This document shows, piece after piece, positions 39,281-50,806 of a stretch of 64,000 nt of DNA. The notes under the pieces are model-generated. The model saw nothing but the letters and a program-made list of their open reading frames with translations. It had not been told where the DNA came from and ran no database searches. A program made the translations under genes and the position numbers. Where the stretch lies: the NCBI GenBank assembly GCA_006176705.1, contig QRFJ01000375.1, positions 1 through 64,000 on the forward strand, given 5' to 3'. How positions within the stretch are numbered: the stretch's first letter is position 1; the number at the start of each line of letters is the position of its first letter. Source of the DNA: Cocos nucifera (lineage: Eukaryota > Streptophyta > Magnoliopsida > Arecales > Arecaceae).

Positions 39281-40567
39281 CTACTGTGACAATGCTTAAA
39301 CTCATTTAGATTATACTTGCAATAGTTATCCATCTAGATTATGAGATCTGGTAGATAGATATGAAGAGAGTTTTTTTGAATGGAGAGCTAGAAGAAGAGG
39401 TGTATATGATACAACCTGAAAAATTCATATCCATAGATGAATCCAAGGTGTGCAAGCTTCAGAGATTTATTTATGAATTGAAGTAGGCATGTCAGAGTTG
39501 GAACATGCATTTTGATAAGGTGATCAAAACATATGGCTTCATTAAGAATGGAGAAGAGCTCTGCATATACAAGTAGGCAAATGGCTCCGTTGTAGTATTT
39601 TTTATGTTGTACGTGGATGACATTCTCTTAATCAAAAATGATGTCCCTATAGTAAAAGTATGGCTGGCATCTTAATTCTCCATGAAGAACTTGGGAGAAG
39701 CATCCTACATCCTAGGGATGAAGATCCATAGGCATAGATCTAAGAGGATGCTTAGGCTATCCCAGTCTACGTACATAGATATTGTGCTGAAGTGGTTCAG
39801 CATAGAGAATTTTAAGAAATACTATCTACCGATAAGTCATGAAATTTCTCTCTCTAAAAAGAATTATCCAACAACTCGTAAAGAGAGAGGGTGTATGAGT
39901 AGAATTTCATATACTTTAGCAGTGGGATCTATCATGTACGTCATGATATGTACGAGACTAGATGTGGCATACTCACTAGGAGTAGTGAGTAGATACCAAT
40001 CTGATCCAAGGGAGAATCACTGAAAGATTGTAAAAACTATCCTTAAGTATTTGAGAAATACTAAAGATCAGTGGTTGATGTATGATGAGTCAGATTTGAA
40101 ACTTATAGGATTTATATACTCCAGCTTTCAATCTGATCATGATGATAGTAAAAGTGTATTGGGTTATATATTTATCCTTCTGCTGGAAGAGTTTTAAGCA
40201 GCACACTATGGCAGACTCAGTTTGTAAGGTAGAGTATATCACATCACCTGATGCTATGAAGAAAGCTATGTGGTTGAGTAAATTCATCATCAAACTTTAA
40301 GTGGCATCCTTCCTTGATGGTCCAGTCCTGCTTTACTGTGACAACACTGGAATCATTACTCAAGCAAAGGAATCAAAGACATATTAGTGGATGAAGCATA
40401 TTCTACACCACTACCATCTTATCCAAAATATCATGGATCGAGGTGATGTTGGCCTTTAGAAGATCAACGAAAAGAAGAACCTGACTGATCTATTCACTAA
40501 AGCCCTAGCAGTAAAGGAGTTTGACAACTATAAGTCGAAGATGAGTACGTATAAGATATTATATTGA
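39281..40567 (+). pseudogene. B pol pseudogene, second part (RT, RNase H)
   Basis: Resumes B's RT right after A4. Recognisable: VTMLKLI, a degraded DVKTAFLNG region with stops, LYVDDILL at 39608-39631, MKNLGEASYILGMKI (39682 on), then RNase H with YCDN-like and KESK-like motifs and LTDLFTKAL near 40480-40510. Several in-frame stops. End taken at TGA 40565-40567. Confidence 0.8.
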
Positions 40568-40580
40568 GTGTCTTTAGGAT

Positions 40581-40590
40581 AAGTGGGAGT
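40581..40590 (+). promoter_or_regulatory. B polypurine tract
   Basis: AAGTGGGAGT immediately before TGCTAAAAAATAT, the start of B's 3' LTR. Confidence 0.75.
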
Positions 40591-41946
40591 TGCTAAAAAA
40601 TATATCCCAAAGCCAATCGTTAGTCTATTGATGGTTGAGCTCATCTTGTAAATATAAATGATTTATAATGAATAAAATATTTATTTTGGCTTCTTTCATC
40701 ATAAGTGTACATCTTCTAATGAATTCCTATGTTGTGAAGTCCTTAGAACTATTTAAAATTGATAAAGAGAGGATTTATCATTTAGTCCTTAAGAATATTT
40801 GTGATCAAATGATATGTTGTTACCTAGGATGACAACATTTATCGAGTGTAGGATGTTAGATGCAATATGGATTGGTTGTCCTCTTACCCAAGCAGTATGG
40901 AGACACTAGTATGGCATACAAGTGAGGTGTATGGATACATCGCCATTGAACGTGACCAACTCTAGAGCATTCTACTGTCAAGAATTGCTCTAATGGAATA
41001 TGGGTATAAGTGTCTCTTGATCTGAGATCATCATAGTGACTTGCAAGCAACTCACTATGCTTTGGTGTTAGACTATCTGAATTTTTAATTTAGTGATGGA
41101 AGATTTTTGGGCACAGTTAAGTACTTATGAAGTCGGTGAGTGATCAAGAAGGGATTAACCACTCAAAAAGTTTGGAGAAAATGCATCACTGTATTTTAAT
41201 TTAGCAAAACCTTGGCCAGGGTAATCCATGTGATGATTTGATAATTGAAATATAATGTGGATGATTTATTCAAGGTTGCTAGTTAAATCTTGAGTCATCC
41301 TCAGAGTATTCATGGTCAAAGAAATGAATTATATGAAAACCATATCCATATGGATTCTAAAATGTTGCTTTATACATTTGACCTATCCGACCATCGGATA
41401 CCATTGCTAGATGGTCACTTTGATTAGTATAGAAATTTATTCCTATATTACTAACTTAGGTTCAAACCTATGAAGTAGCACATATTAGAGGCTTCAATCT
41501 AATCAGATGGTTGATTAATGATTAAAAAATATTTTAGGATCAGACTATCAATATGATTGATGTTTGACCTAGTGTAAGTATTATAGGAGGATTAATTAGC
41601 AAACGGATTGCTAATTAGCTCAATCTGATTGAGCTTTAGGATTAAGATTGAGTCTAATTGAGTGAGATTCAATTAAATTTGATTTGAACTTGATTAGGTC
41701 AAGTCTAATTGATTTATGGGATAAGTCAATTACAAGAAAGAATAATTTTCTATCAAATTAGGACTTGTGTGCACCTAATTTCTAATTTGATTAAAATTTA
41801 AATTAGAATTAAATGAGATTTAATATAATTTAAATGGGCTCCTAGTTGGAGTAGGATCATCCTTAATTAGGTTGCATCAATTCTAATTTAATTGGATTTG
41901 AAATCTAGGTTTGACCATAAAAAACTAGAGAACCCAGTTTGACTGG
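40591..41946 (+). repeat. B 3' LTR, first part
   Basis: Non-coding, AT-rich; starts with TG after the polypurine tract. Its beginning has the same layout as the family A LTR start (a CCC/AAGCCA motif, then an AATAATAAAAT-like stretch). The matching part of the 5' LTR is not in the window, so this is assigned by position. It is interrupted by D at 41947. Confidence 0.65.
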
Positions 41947-42672
41947 TGTGAGGATTTGTGGTGCTCCCAAGCCTTGGGAGGCCACGGGAGGAGTTAGGGG
42001 GTTTGCTCCAGAGATTCTAGGGGCTTGGTTGGTGCTTTGAAGACTTGAGACACAAGGTAAAGCATGGAACCAAAGTCGAAAAATCAAGACCGCAGAAGAA
42101 AGATTTTCTGTAGGTTAGCCGACTCAGTCCAAAACTGGGTAGACTATGTCTCAAAGCATAGGCAAAATAGAGAGCTGAGCATTCGGGACTACTAGCATGG
42201 CACAAAACTGGGCTGGCTCAGTTGCAAACTGAGTCGACCTAGTGGAACATAGTTGGCTCAGTGCTGAGACTGAGCTAGCTCAGTGCGCGGATAGAGTTAT
42301 GTGACGGTCTATTTTGGGCTAGGGTTTGGATTGATCCTAAGGGTCTTAAGGTCTGATTTGAGAGATCTTAAGGGGGCTAACTCATGTATCGATCGGGTCT
42401 AGATTCAGAGGATGAGAGCATGGGAGACATGGGTGTACATGGGCTTGGTGAGTGCTTTCATGTATTGAGTTAGTCGGGGAGTTTTTTGGTCGGGCCTAAT
42501 GACTATGTATAAATACATAGGTTGTATTAGGATTTCATAATACTTTGAAATACAGACCTTTTCTCCCTCAATTCTCTCTTCTTCTCTTCTCTCTAGTGTA
42601 GTTGCCCTAGGTTCTTGAAGAAGCCCTAGAGAGAGGGGGTGCCTCCCTCAAGTCCAACGAGGAAGGTGTCCC
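41947..42672 (+). repeat. D: LTR-like fragment related to element E, first part
   Basis: Starts TGTGAGGATTTGTGGTGCTC, close to the E LTR start TGTAAGAATTTATGGTGCTC. It shares later blocks such as GAGAGCATGGGAGACATGGG and TGTACATGGGCT. Clearly diverged from E. Interrupted by A3; the last five bases (GTCCC) are A3's left duplication. Confidence 0.65.
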
Positions 42673-43997
42673 TGTTAGATATATGTGCCCTAGAAGCCAG
42701 AATTGGCTGACACTTGTAATACACTTCTAGGGGCAAAATTATAATTTTGACTATAATTAATAAAATGGGTTATTTTCTATCACACCTGTGTATTTAGTGT
42801 CTGTGATACATCCTTTGAGTTAATGGTAATGATAATTCATATTTTCAAGAGTTGAAAATTTAAGACATGAATAATCATTATTAACTCATAAACAGCTTCC
42901 GACCATAGGATCATCACGAGGATGGTGATTGATCCGGAAGGTTGGTGTACGATCGCTTCTCTTTAGTAGATGAGTCTTGAGTCTACGGTGTGGAGACACC
43001 GGAGCGAGAGTACAGGTACTCGTTAGAGAACGAGGGCACTGAGCGTGACCACCTCGAGTAGTCATTAGGGAAGTCTACCTTCTCGTCAATGACTGACTCG
43101 ATGCTGCAGTAGTGTGTCTGGTTCTTTGACCTGAGATGCATCGATAGTTCACCTTGAGGGTGTTATAGTTTGACTACACCATTACTCGGTCTCCTAGCCA
43201 TATGGAACCCTGAGGTGTATGTTGGCTATAGCATGTTCATTGTAGGAACTGGATTGCATCAAGATGGGATCTATCTACCTCGGTGGTAGAGGAGCAGCCC
43301 TATGATAATCATGAGAATCAAGTCCTGAAGTCCATGGCCATGGCAGAGTGAAATAATAGAAAGAGTTTCTATTTAGGTTTTCACATTGGACTCGAATCGA
43401 ATGATTACATATCATATGACAGAGACTAGGGTTTGACGAGTTTACCTTAACCCTAATCTGATCGGGGCTCAAGATAGAAGAACTTAATCACACAGGTAGC
43501 TGCACCAAGAGGTTCGCATTCAGCTCTGATGGGTTGCCACCATATACTGCTAGGTGTCACTGGTGGATTTTGGGAGCAATTAGAATGATTTAGATGATCG
43601 ATCATTCTAGCTGTTCGAATCAGAAGAGTTCTGATCCATCGAAAGGAGTTTCGATGATGTCTATGATAGAGATCATGACATATCCCATTACCATACAGAA
43701 CTGAACCTAACTGGGTCACACAAACAAGGGTTTGAATCTGGTGATCATCAATTGAACTGATCTAGTTCAATTGATCTGAATGAGATTCAATTAGGTTCAA
43801 GAAAATCGTGCTAGCACTCGATTGAACCTAACGTTCTTCTTTTACTATCATAAATAAGTTGTCCTGACTGAGCCAAAGGAGTTTGTGCTCAATCAGAGGC
43901 CTTCATATGGTCTGACTGGAGGTTGTCCAAGTCAGAAAGGTTGTCTTATTTTATAAGACATTACCTGCCATTTTTGGTCACCTGCCATTTCTTGTTC

Positions 43998-44066
43998 TTT
44001 GACTTTGGTCAAAAGTCTACCTTTGACTGGTCAAATGTTGACCATTGACACCTTTGACTTTTGACC
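43998..44066 (+). promoter_or_regulatory. W-box-like cluster in A3 5' LTR
   Basis: Eight TTGAC cores (both orientations) in about 70 bases, some 310-375 bases upstream of the TATA box. TTGAC followed by C or T is the core bound by plant WRKY factors. The same cluster is in the A3 3' LTR (52131-52200) and both A4 LTRs; A2's LTRs carry a sparser version. Binding is an inference. Confidence 0.5.
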
Positions 44067-44373
44067 ACATGTCATGCACCTATTGGAGAGCTGGTGGGGG
44101 CCTGTCCCCCTGCCAGAACCTGGCAAGGAGAAGGGCGCACGCCAAGGGTGGCGTGAGCCCAAGTAGGAGGCGCCTAGGAGTCCTTGTTGGACAAGGACTC
44201 CATCTCCTTTTTGGATTCCAATTAGAGTTCTTCTAAGAATCCAACTTTGACTGGTCTTAGGCACCCTCTAAGGAGGAATCCAGGGGTCTCTATTCCCACC
44301 AATCAGATTTAGATCTGATTTCACAAAGGGTTGTGATTGGTTGGGAGGAAGAGGAGTTGGATCACGCTTAGTC

Positions 44374-44382
44374 TATAAATAA
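44374..44382 (+). promoter_or_regulatory. A3 LTR TATA box
   Basis: TATAAATAA, conserved in position in all family A LTRs (52503-52511 in the 3' LTR). It would set the transcript start and the U3/R boundary. Confidence 0.7.
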
Positions 44383-44964
44383 GACCCTGCGCCCAACTCA
44401 GATTCCAATGCAATTAGAATAGAGATTTCCCACGCCCCAAGGCTGCCTCTCCCCTCTTCCTCCATGCCATAAACTTCTCCTCCTTGCTCTCTCCACGTCC
44501 AAAAGAGTTTTGGACTTAGGTTGGTGCGATTCAGATCAAAAGAAAGGCGATCAAAAGTAAGAAGGCTGCGCTGCTGCAAAAGGACGATTGCAGATCTTCA
44601 AAAGAGTTTTGAAGATCCTCCAGATCAGATCCAGATCTGATTTTTTGGAGGCATGATAGAGAAGAAGAGGATCTCCAGATCCAACCCGAGTGGATACCGG
44701 TAGAGGCCAGGCGCTTGCGTGGCTAGATCCAGAACCTTCCGCTGCAATCAGGATCATCTACAGGGTAATAGGATTACCCAAATCAGGTAAATTAAATTTG
44801 ATTTAATTTATTTTATTTTATTTTATTTATTAAAATAATAAGAATCAGATCTGAAATATATCAAGATCTGATTAGGGATCAAGAGAAAAAATTTTGAAAT
44901 ATATCTCTTGATCTGATCAGATCTGGAACGAACCTGGACCGGGAAATCAGGATTTCCCTTCAAC

Positions 44965-44977
44965 TGGTATCAGAGCC
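44965..44977 (+). promoter_or_regulatory. A3 primer binding site
   Basis: TGGTATCAGAGCC two bases after the 5' LTR; the match to plant initiator Met-tRNA continues into CATGGTTC. Confidence 0.92.
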
Positions 44978-46840
44978 ATGGTTCTAAATTATTTAGATCT
45001 GATTTTAATTTTATTTTAATTAGAAAATAAAGTGATTTCAGATGTCACATGAGATGTGATCAGATCTGAAAATCAGAAAAAATTAAAATTAAATGATTTG
45101 GATCTAAGATTACATGAAGATATGCATGACTAGTTCTAGAATAGAATAGTTCTATAGAATAGTTTTGCATGTCTTTGATTTAATCTGATTAAATCATATT
45201 TTAGATCTTCTTATTTACTATTTTCTGATATTATAAGTGTTATAATAACATCTGATAAACAGCAAATAAAAATTATTTAATTTTAAATATCATATGAGAT
45301 ATGATTGATGCATGTCTAGACTAGTTGTAGAATAGTTCTACATAATTATCTAGATTAGAATTTATTTTGATTAGATCAATTTAAATCTAATTTTTTAGAT
45401 TATTATGAGATAATTTAGATCTGAAAATATGCATGATTTGATACATGAGATGTATGCAAAATATGCCATGATTAGATCTAAATTTGTATATGAGATATAT
45501 GATATAGATCTATAACTGTTTTGTAGTATTTACATGTTCCTGATTAAGGCGTTCCTCTTGGCCGTCCGGTCATAAGAACGAAGAAGGGTTTAAAGGCCCT
45601 CTCTTTCCCATTCGATGGGGTGTTCTTATGACGTGTAGGGGTGCTGCGTGTTCGTCCTTAATCAGAAACCCAAAACTTACTTTCTGCAAAACCCTAGATC
45701 CTGAAACCCTAGGATTTATTGTGCATATTTTGTTTATGAACCCAACTTAATTAAGAATTAAGTTTATGGAATATTAATTAGGTCTAAAATTGAGAATTTC
45801 AGATCTAAGACATATTCATAATACTGGGTTCGGGCTTGGGTAGCTCAATTAGGTCTAAGCGGTTGATCAAACCGAATCAAGAGTTGGTTAGATGGGATCA
45901 ACAATGCTTAAATTGACCAGCCTAATAGGATTAAGTCTGGGTCAAGATCGAGTCACGATCAAGCAAGACCTAATTAGGCTCAGAGGTTAGAGTCTGGATT
46001 GTAGGCTAACCCAATTGGTTCTGACTCAACAATTTGGTGTCTAAGGTAAGTTTGGCACAGACGACCGACTGGTTTTTAATTGGAAGCTACTCGACCTGAA
46101 TGCGTTCTTGTGCGAGTTAACGGCATATTCCTTCCACCGGTCTCACTTACCTGGCCATATCTGTTGACACAGTTCTGATCTGAGGTGGTCAATAATCCGA
46201 GCTGAACCCATGCCACTAGGTTAGTCATAATTGTTATGACTAAGCCAAGTCTAGTTTAATGAGACCTGAATCAATTCTCCCTAAGAAAAGATTAAGTCCG
46301 AGGTCTTCCACCATTGTAGATGTGCGGGCCCTTCCCGGGGTTGATTGTTCTCGGCTGGATACAGTGGCTCAGTTGCACCGGGAAGACGCAACCATGTCTA
46401 TTAGGCATTGGATGCTATGGGCTGGAGGATGAGTTGGGCTCAATATTCCGGATACGGTGAGAGACCCAATTAGGAACCCAGTCTATGCAAATGGTGGGTC
46501 TGACTTAACTAAGGAGTGGATCAATATTCCGGATACGGTGAGATTCATGAATTAGAGACCAAGTTTGGGTGCACCATGATTAGAGAATCATTGAACAAGA
46601 GTTGTTCACTCATTGGCTAACCCATCACCAATAACTGTTAGGTGAGGTGATGAGTCAGTTGGTGAGACCGCACCACCCACTAGAAATCATCAATCGCGGA
46701 GATTTTCGCATCTCTACAGAGGGAGTGTAGGGATCCGAGAAAATAGTGGGAGCTAATTTGTTTAAAAATAAAATCCCTAAACAAATTGGTCAAGTCAAAA
46801 TTACAGTATCTAACTAGAATCTTTGACTCTCTACAGGAAA
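44978..46840 (+). other. A3 untranslated leader with structured element and candidate intron
   Basis: Contains a two-stem inverted repeat: outer 45540-45549 with 45656-45665, inner 45569-45579 with 45622-45632. The donor AAG|GTAAGT is at 46045/46046. CTAAC at 46810-46814 lies about 22 bases before the acceptor CTCTCTACAG, which ends at 46836; ATG begins at 46841. The predicted intron is 791 bases. No substantial ORF on the sense strand. Confidence 0.75.
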
Positions 46841-49800
46841 ATGTCTGCGTCCAACCCACTTGGCACGTATCCTAGGACACACATAGACTGACTGGACCCA
46901 ATTATAAAGATTGGCTCAGGAACTACAAAATTATTTTTGGGTTCAGAGAAGTTAACACATGTTTTGGACCAGGACCCTCCCACCTTACCAGCTCGTCCAT
47001 CCACTGAACAGAGAGCGTCTCTGGAAAAATGGATTGACGAAGATAATAAGGCCAGATACTACATGTTGGGCTCGATGTCTGATGAGCTCCAGCGCCAACA
47101 TGAAGATATCGGGACTGCTCGCCAAATGTTGGCTCACCTGCAGGAGATGTTTGGTGAACAGAGTCGCGCAGCCAAATATCAAGTCACAAAATGACTTTTT
47201 AAGGCTAAGATGCGTGATGGGCAGTCAGTCCAAGATCACTGTCTGACAATGATCAAGGACATGGAAGAGCTTGAGAAGCTCGGTGTGAAGTTGGACTTGG
47301 ATCTGCAGAATGATATTATTCTGCAATCCTTGACTGATGCATATGGGCAATTCATCATGAATTACCACATGCATAAACTTCAAAATTCCTTGGCCGAGTT
47401 GATGAATATGCTGGTTACCGCTGAGCTTTCTATGAAAGGTTCTAAAGGCTCAGTTCTTGCTATGGAACGGACTTCTTCCAAAAGAAAGTCTTATGGAAAG
47501 AAAAAGAAGTCTGTGAAAAAGCAAAAGGTGGAAGGATCAAAGAAGAAGAAGGCAGAACCGAAGAAGAAGGTCGATGGCAAAGGAAAGTGTTTTCCATTGC
47601 AACAGCGACGGCCATTGGAAGCGGAACTGCCCTACTTACCTGGCCACCCTGAAGAACAAGAAGGAAGGTCCTTCTGGAGGTATGCTCGTTATTGAGTCTA
47701 ACCTTACGGTTTCTTCTGCATCCAGTTGGGTGCTTGACTCTGGTTCTAGTGCTCATCTGTGCACTTCTATGCAGGGTCTTGAGGATAGCAGGAGGCTGAG
47801 GGATGGAGACATGATCCTACGCGTCGGTAATGGAGCAAGAGTTGCTGCAGTAGCCGTGGGAACATACCCTCTTCGATTACCATCTGGTTTAGACTTAGTT
47901 TTAAAAGACTGTTATTATGTGCCTGCAGCTAGCAGGAATTTGATTTCTGTTTCATGCTTAGCACAAGAAGGTTATGTGATCACCTTCTTTAAGGACCATT
48001 GTAACATTCTTTATGAAAGAAATAAAATTGCAAATGGTTTCCTTATTAATGGTCTTTATCAGTTACATATTGATGTACCTGTTTTAACTATCGAGCAAAA
48101 CGTGAATGCCAAACGACCTAGGGATAGTCCAAACGACAGATATCTATGGCACCTGAGATTAGGTCATATAGCAGAAGATAGGATTAACAAATTGGAGAAA
48201 AATGGGCTATTGAGTCCATTGACTTTTGAGTCATATCCAACTTGTGAATCTTGTCTTCAAGGCAAAATGACTAAACTCCCTTTTGTTGGACATGGGGAGA
48301 GGGCCACAGATCTCCTTGCCCTAGTACATACTGATGTGTGCGGCCCATTTGATGTGCCGGCTAGAGGCAATTTTGTCTACTTCATTACCTTTACCGATGA
48401 TCTGTCTAGGTATGGGTATGTGTATCTTATGAGACACAAGTCTGAAGCTTTTGAAAAGTTCAAAGAATTCAGACATGAAGTAGAAAAACAAACTGGAAAA
48501 CCCATTAAGGTTCTTCGATCAGATCGAGGAGGTGAATACCTTAGCCGGGAATTCCTAGACTATCTTAAGGAAAATGGCATAGTCTCTCAATGGACTCCCC
48601 CAGGAACACCTCAACTCAACGGGGTTTCAGAACGGAGAAATCGGACTCTATTGGATATGGTTCGATCCATGATGAGCTTCACAGACCTCCCTGATTTTCT
48701 TTGGGGACATTCATTATTAACTTCAATCTATCTTACTGAATAGGGTTCCCTCTAAAACCGTTCCTACCACACCGTATGAGATATGGCACGGTAAGAAACC
48801 AAGTCTGAGTCATCTCAGAATTTGGGGTTGTCCGGCTCATGTCAAAAGACAACAAGCGGACAAGTTAGAGTTTAGGTCCTTTAGAGCTCGATTCATAGGA
48901 TATCCTAAAGAGTCATTAGGATACTATTTCTACATTCCAGAAGACCACAATGTGATTGTGAGTCGACATGCCATATTTCTTGAAAAATAGTTTATTCAAG
49001 ATAGTGGCATTGGAAAGCAGATTAAGCTTGATGAGAAAGTCTCACAAGCAGAACGAGCTAAGGACCAAGTGGAACCAAATCAGGTTGAGCCAATAAGAAC
49101 ACTACCTCCTCCACCTCGTAGATCGGAAAGAGTTTTCCCGTCCCCCTGAAAGATACTTAGGTATTATTTCAGAGGATGTAGAGGAAATGTTCCTCATAGG
49201 TAATGGTGCTCATGGTGATGATCCCAAAACCTACAACGAGGCGATATCAGATATCGACTCCGAGAAATGGCTTGAGGCAATGAAGTCAGAAATTGACTCG
49301 ATGCACTCAAACCAAGTCTGGACCTTGGTAGATCCACCAGAAGGTATAGTACCTATTGGGTGTAAATGGATCTTCAAGAGAAAGATTGGTGCAGATGGGA
49401 ATGTGGAGACATTCAAGGCTAGACTGGTGGCAAAAGGTTATAGTCAACGTGCGAAGGCATTGACTATCAGGATACCTTTTCCCCGGTAGCTATGCTAAAA
49501 TCCATCCGCACATTGCTTGCTGTTGCAGCCTATTTCGATTATGAAATATGGCAAATGGACGTGAAAACGGCATTCCTAAATGGATATCTTGAGGAAGATA
49601 TCTATATGGAACAGCCGCTAGGTTTCACATCCAGTGATACTGATCACAAGGTTTGCAAGCTGCAAAGGTCCATATATGGACTTAAGCAAGCATCTCGGAG
49701 CTGGAACACTCGTTTCAATGATGTGATCAAAAAGTTTGGTTTCATCAAAAATGAAGAGGAACCATGTGTTTTCAAAAGGGTCAGTGGGAGCGCTGTTGTC

Positions 49801-50792
49801 TTCCTCGTATTGTCGTGGATGACATCCTCCTTATTGGGAATGATATTCCCATGTTGACATCAGTCAAGATGTGGTTGTCCAAGGAATTCTCCATGAAAGA
49901 CCTAGGTGAAGCATCCTTTATTCTAGGAATTAAGGTCTATAGGGATAGACCGAATAGGATGCTAGGACTTTCACAGAAGATGTACATAGAGGAAGTACTA
50001 AAGAGGTTTAGTATGGAAAACTCTAAGAGGGGATTAATACCCTTCAGACATGGTATTCATCTTTCCAAGAAGATGTGCCCCAGCACACCTGAGGAAATAG
50101 AACGCATGAGCAAGATCCCTTATGCTTCTGCAATAGGGAGCCTCATGTATGCCATGCTATGTACACGACCTGATATAGCCCATGCTGTGAGTGTCACAAG
50201 CAGATATCAGTCAAATCCAGGTGAAGAACATTGGACTTCTGTGAAATGTATCCTTAAGTACTTGAGAAGAACTAAGGATATGATGTTGGTCTTTGGTAAT
50301 GGAGAACTCCAAGTTCAAGGGATACACAGACTCGGACTTCATGTCCGATATAGATGATCGAAAGTCGACATCTGGAAGTCTGTTTGTGTGCAATGGTGGA
50401 GCTGTCAGCTGGAAGAGTTCCAAGCAAACTGTGATAGCAGATTCCACCATGGAAGCAGAATATATAGCTGCATCAGAGGCTGCAAAGGAAGCATTCTGGT
50501 ACAAGAAGTTTGCTGCAGAAATTGGAGTAATGCCATCAGATGCCATTCCTCTTTACTGCGACAACAATGGCGCCATAGCCCTTGCTAAGGAGCCGAGGTC
50601 TCACCAGAAGTCCAAGCACATTGAGCGGCGATATCACTCATCCGCGATTACCTTGAGAAAGGTTACGTTGAGGTCAAGAGAGTCAACTCCGCAGATAATG
50701 TGGCAGACCCACTTACAAAGCCGTTGGGCCAGCAGAAGATCGAAGCCCACCTTGAGAAGATGGGACTTAGACTTGTAGCCAATTGGCTTTAG
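46841..50792 (+). pseudogene. A3 gag-pol pseudogene
   Basis: Copia polyprotein with all domains and high identity to A4. Gag from ATG 46841 is broken near the start by a frameshift (around 46860-46940) and has TGA at 47192-47194, the same site as in A4. A duplicated T before the zinc knuckle (about 47590) shifts frame; the knuckle CFHCNSDGHWKRNC reads only in the other frame. Protease DSGSS and integrase (to TAG 48988-48990) are well kept apart from an indel near 48730. Further indels lie near 49132, 49446, 49813 (one base lost in YVDD), 50320 and 50635. Ends LVANWL then TAG. Confidence 0.92.
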
Positions 50793-50795
50793 GAC

Positions 50796-50806
50796 AAGTG
50801 GGAGAT
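50796..50806 (+). promoter_or_regulatory. A3 polypurine tract
   Basis: AAGTGGGAGAT directly before the 3' LTR. Confidence 0.88.

Larger units (their letters stand above)
42673..44962 (+). repeat. A3 5' LTR
   Basis: 2290 bases, TGTTAGATAT to CCCTTCA. TATA box at 44374. The roughly 1.7 kb upstream of TATA would be U3. Confidence 0.93.

Noticed and set aside
43453..43719. Identical 88-codon antisense ORF in each young LTR (also 51586-51852, 30088-30354, 38231-38497)
   Set aside because: It lies antisense in LTRs that are nearly identical because they are young. The old LTR of A1 (around 16989-17180) keeps only a shorter, altered version. No known domain.
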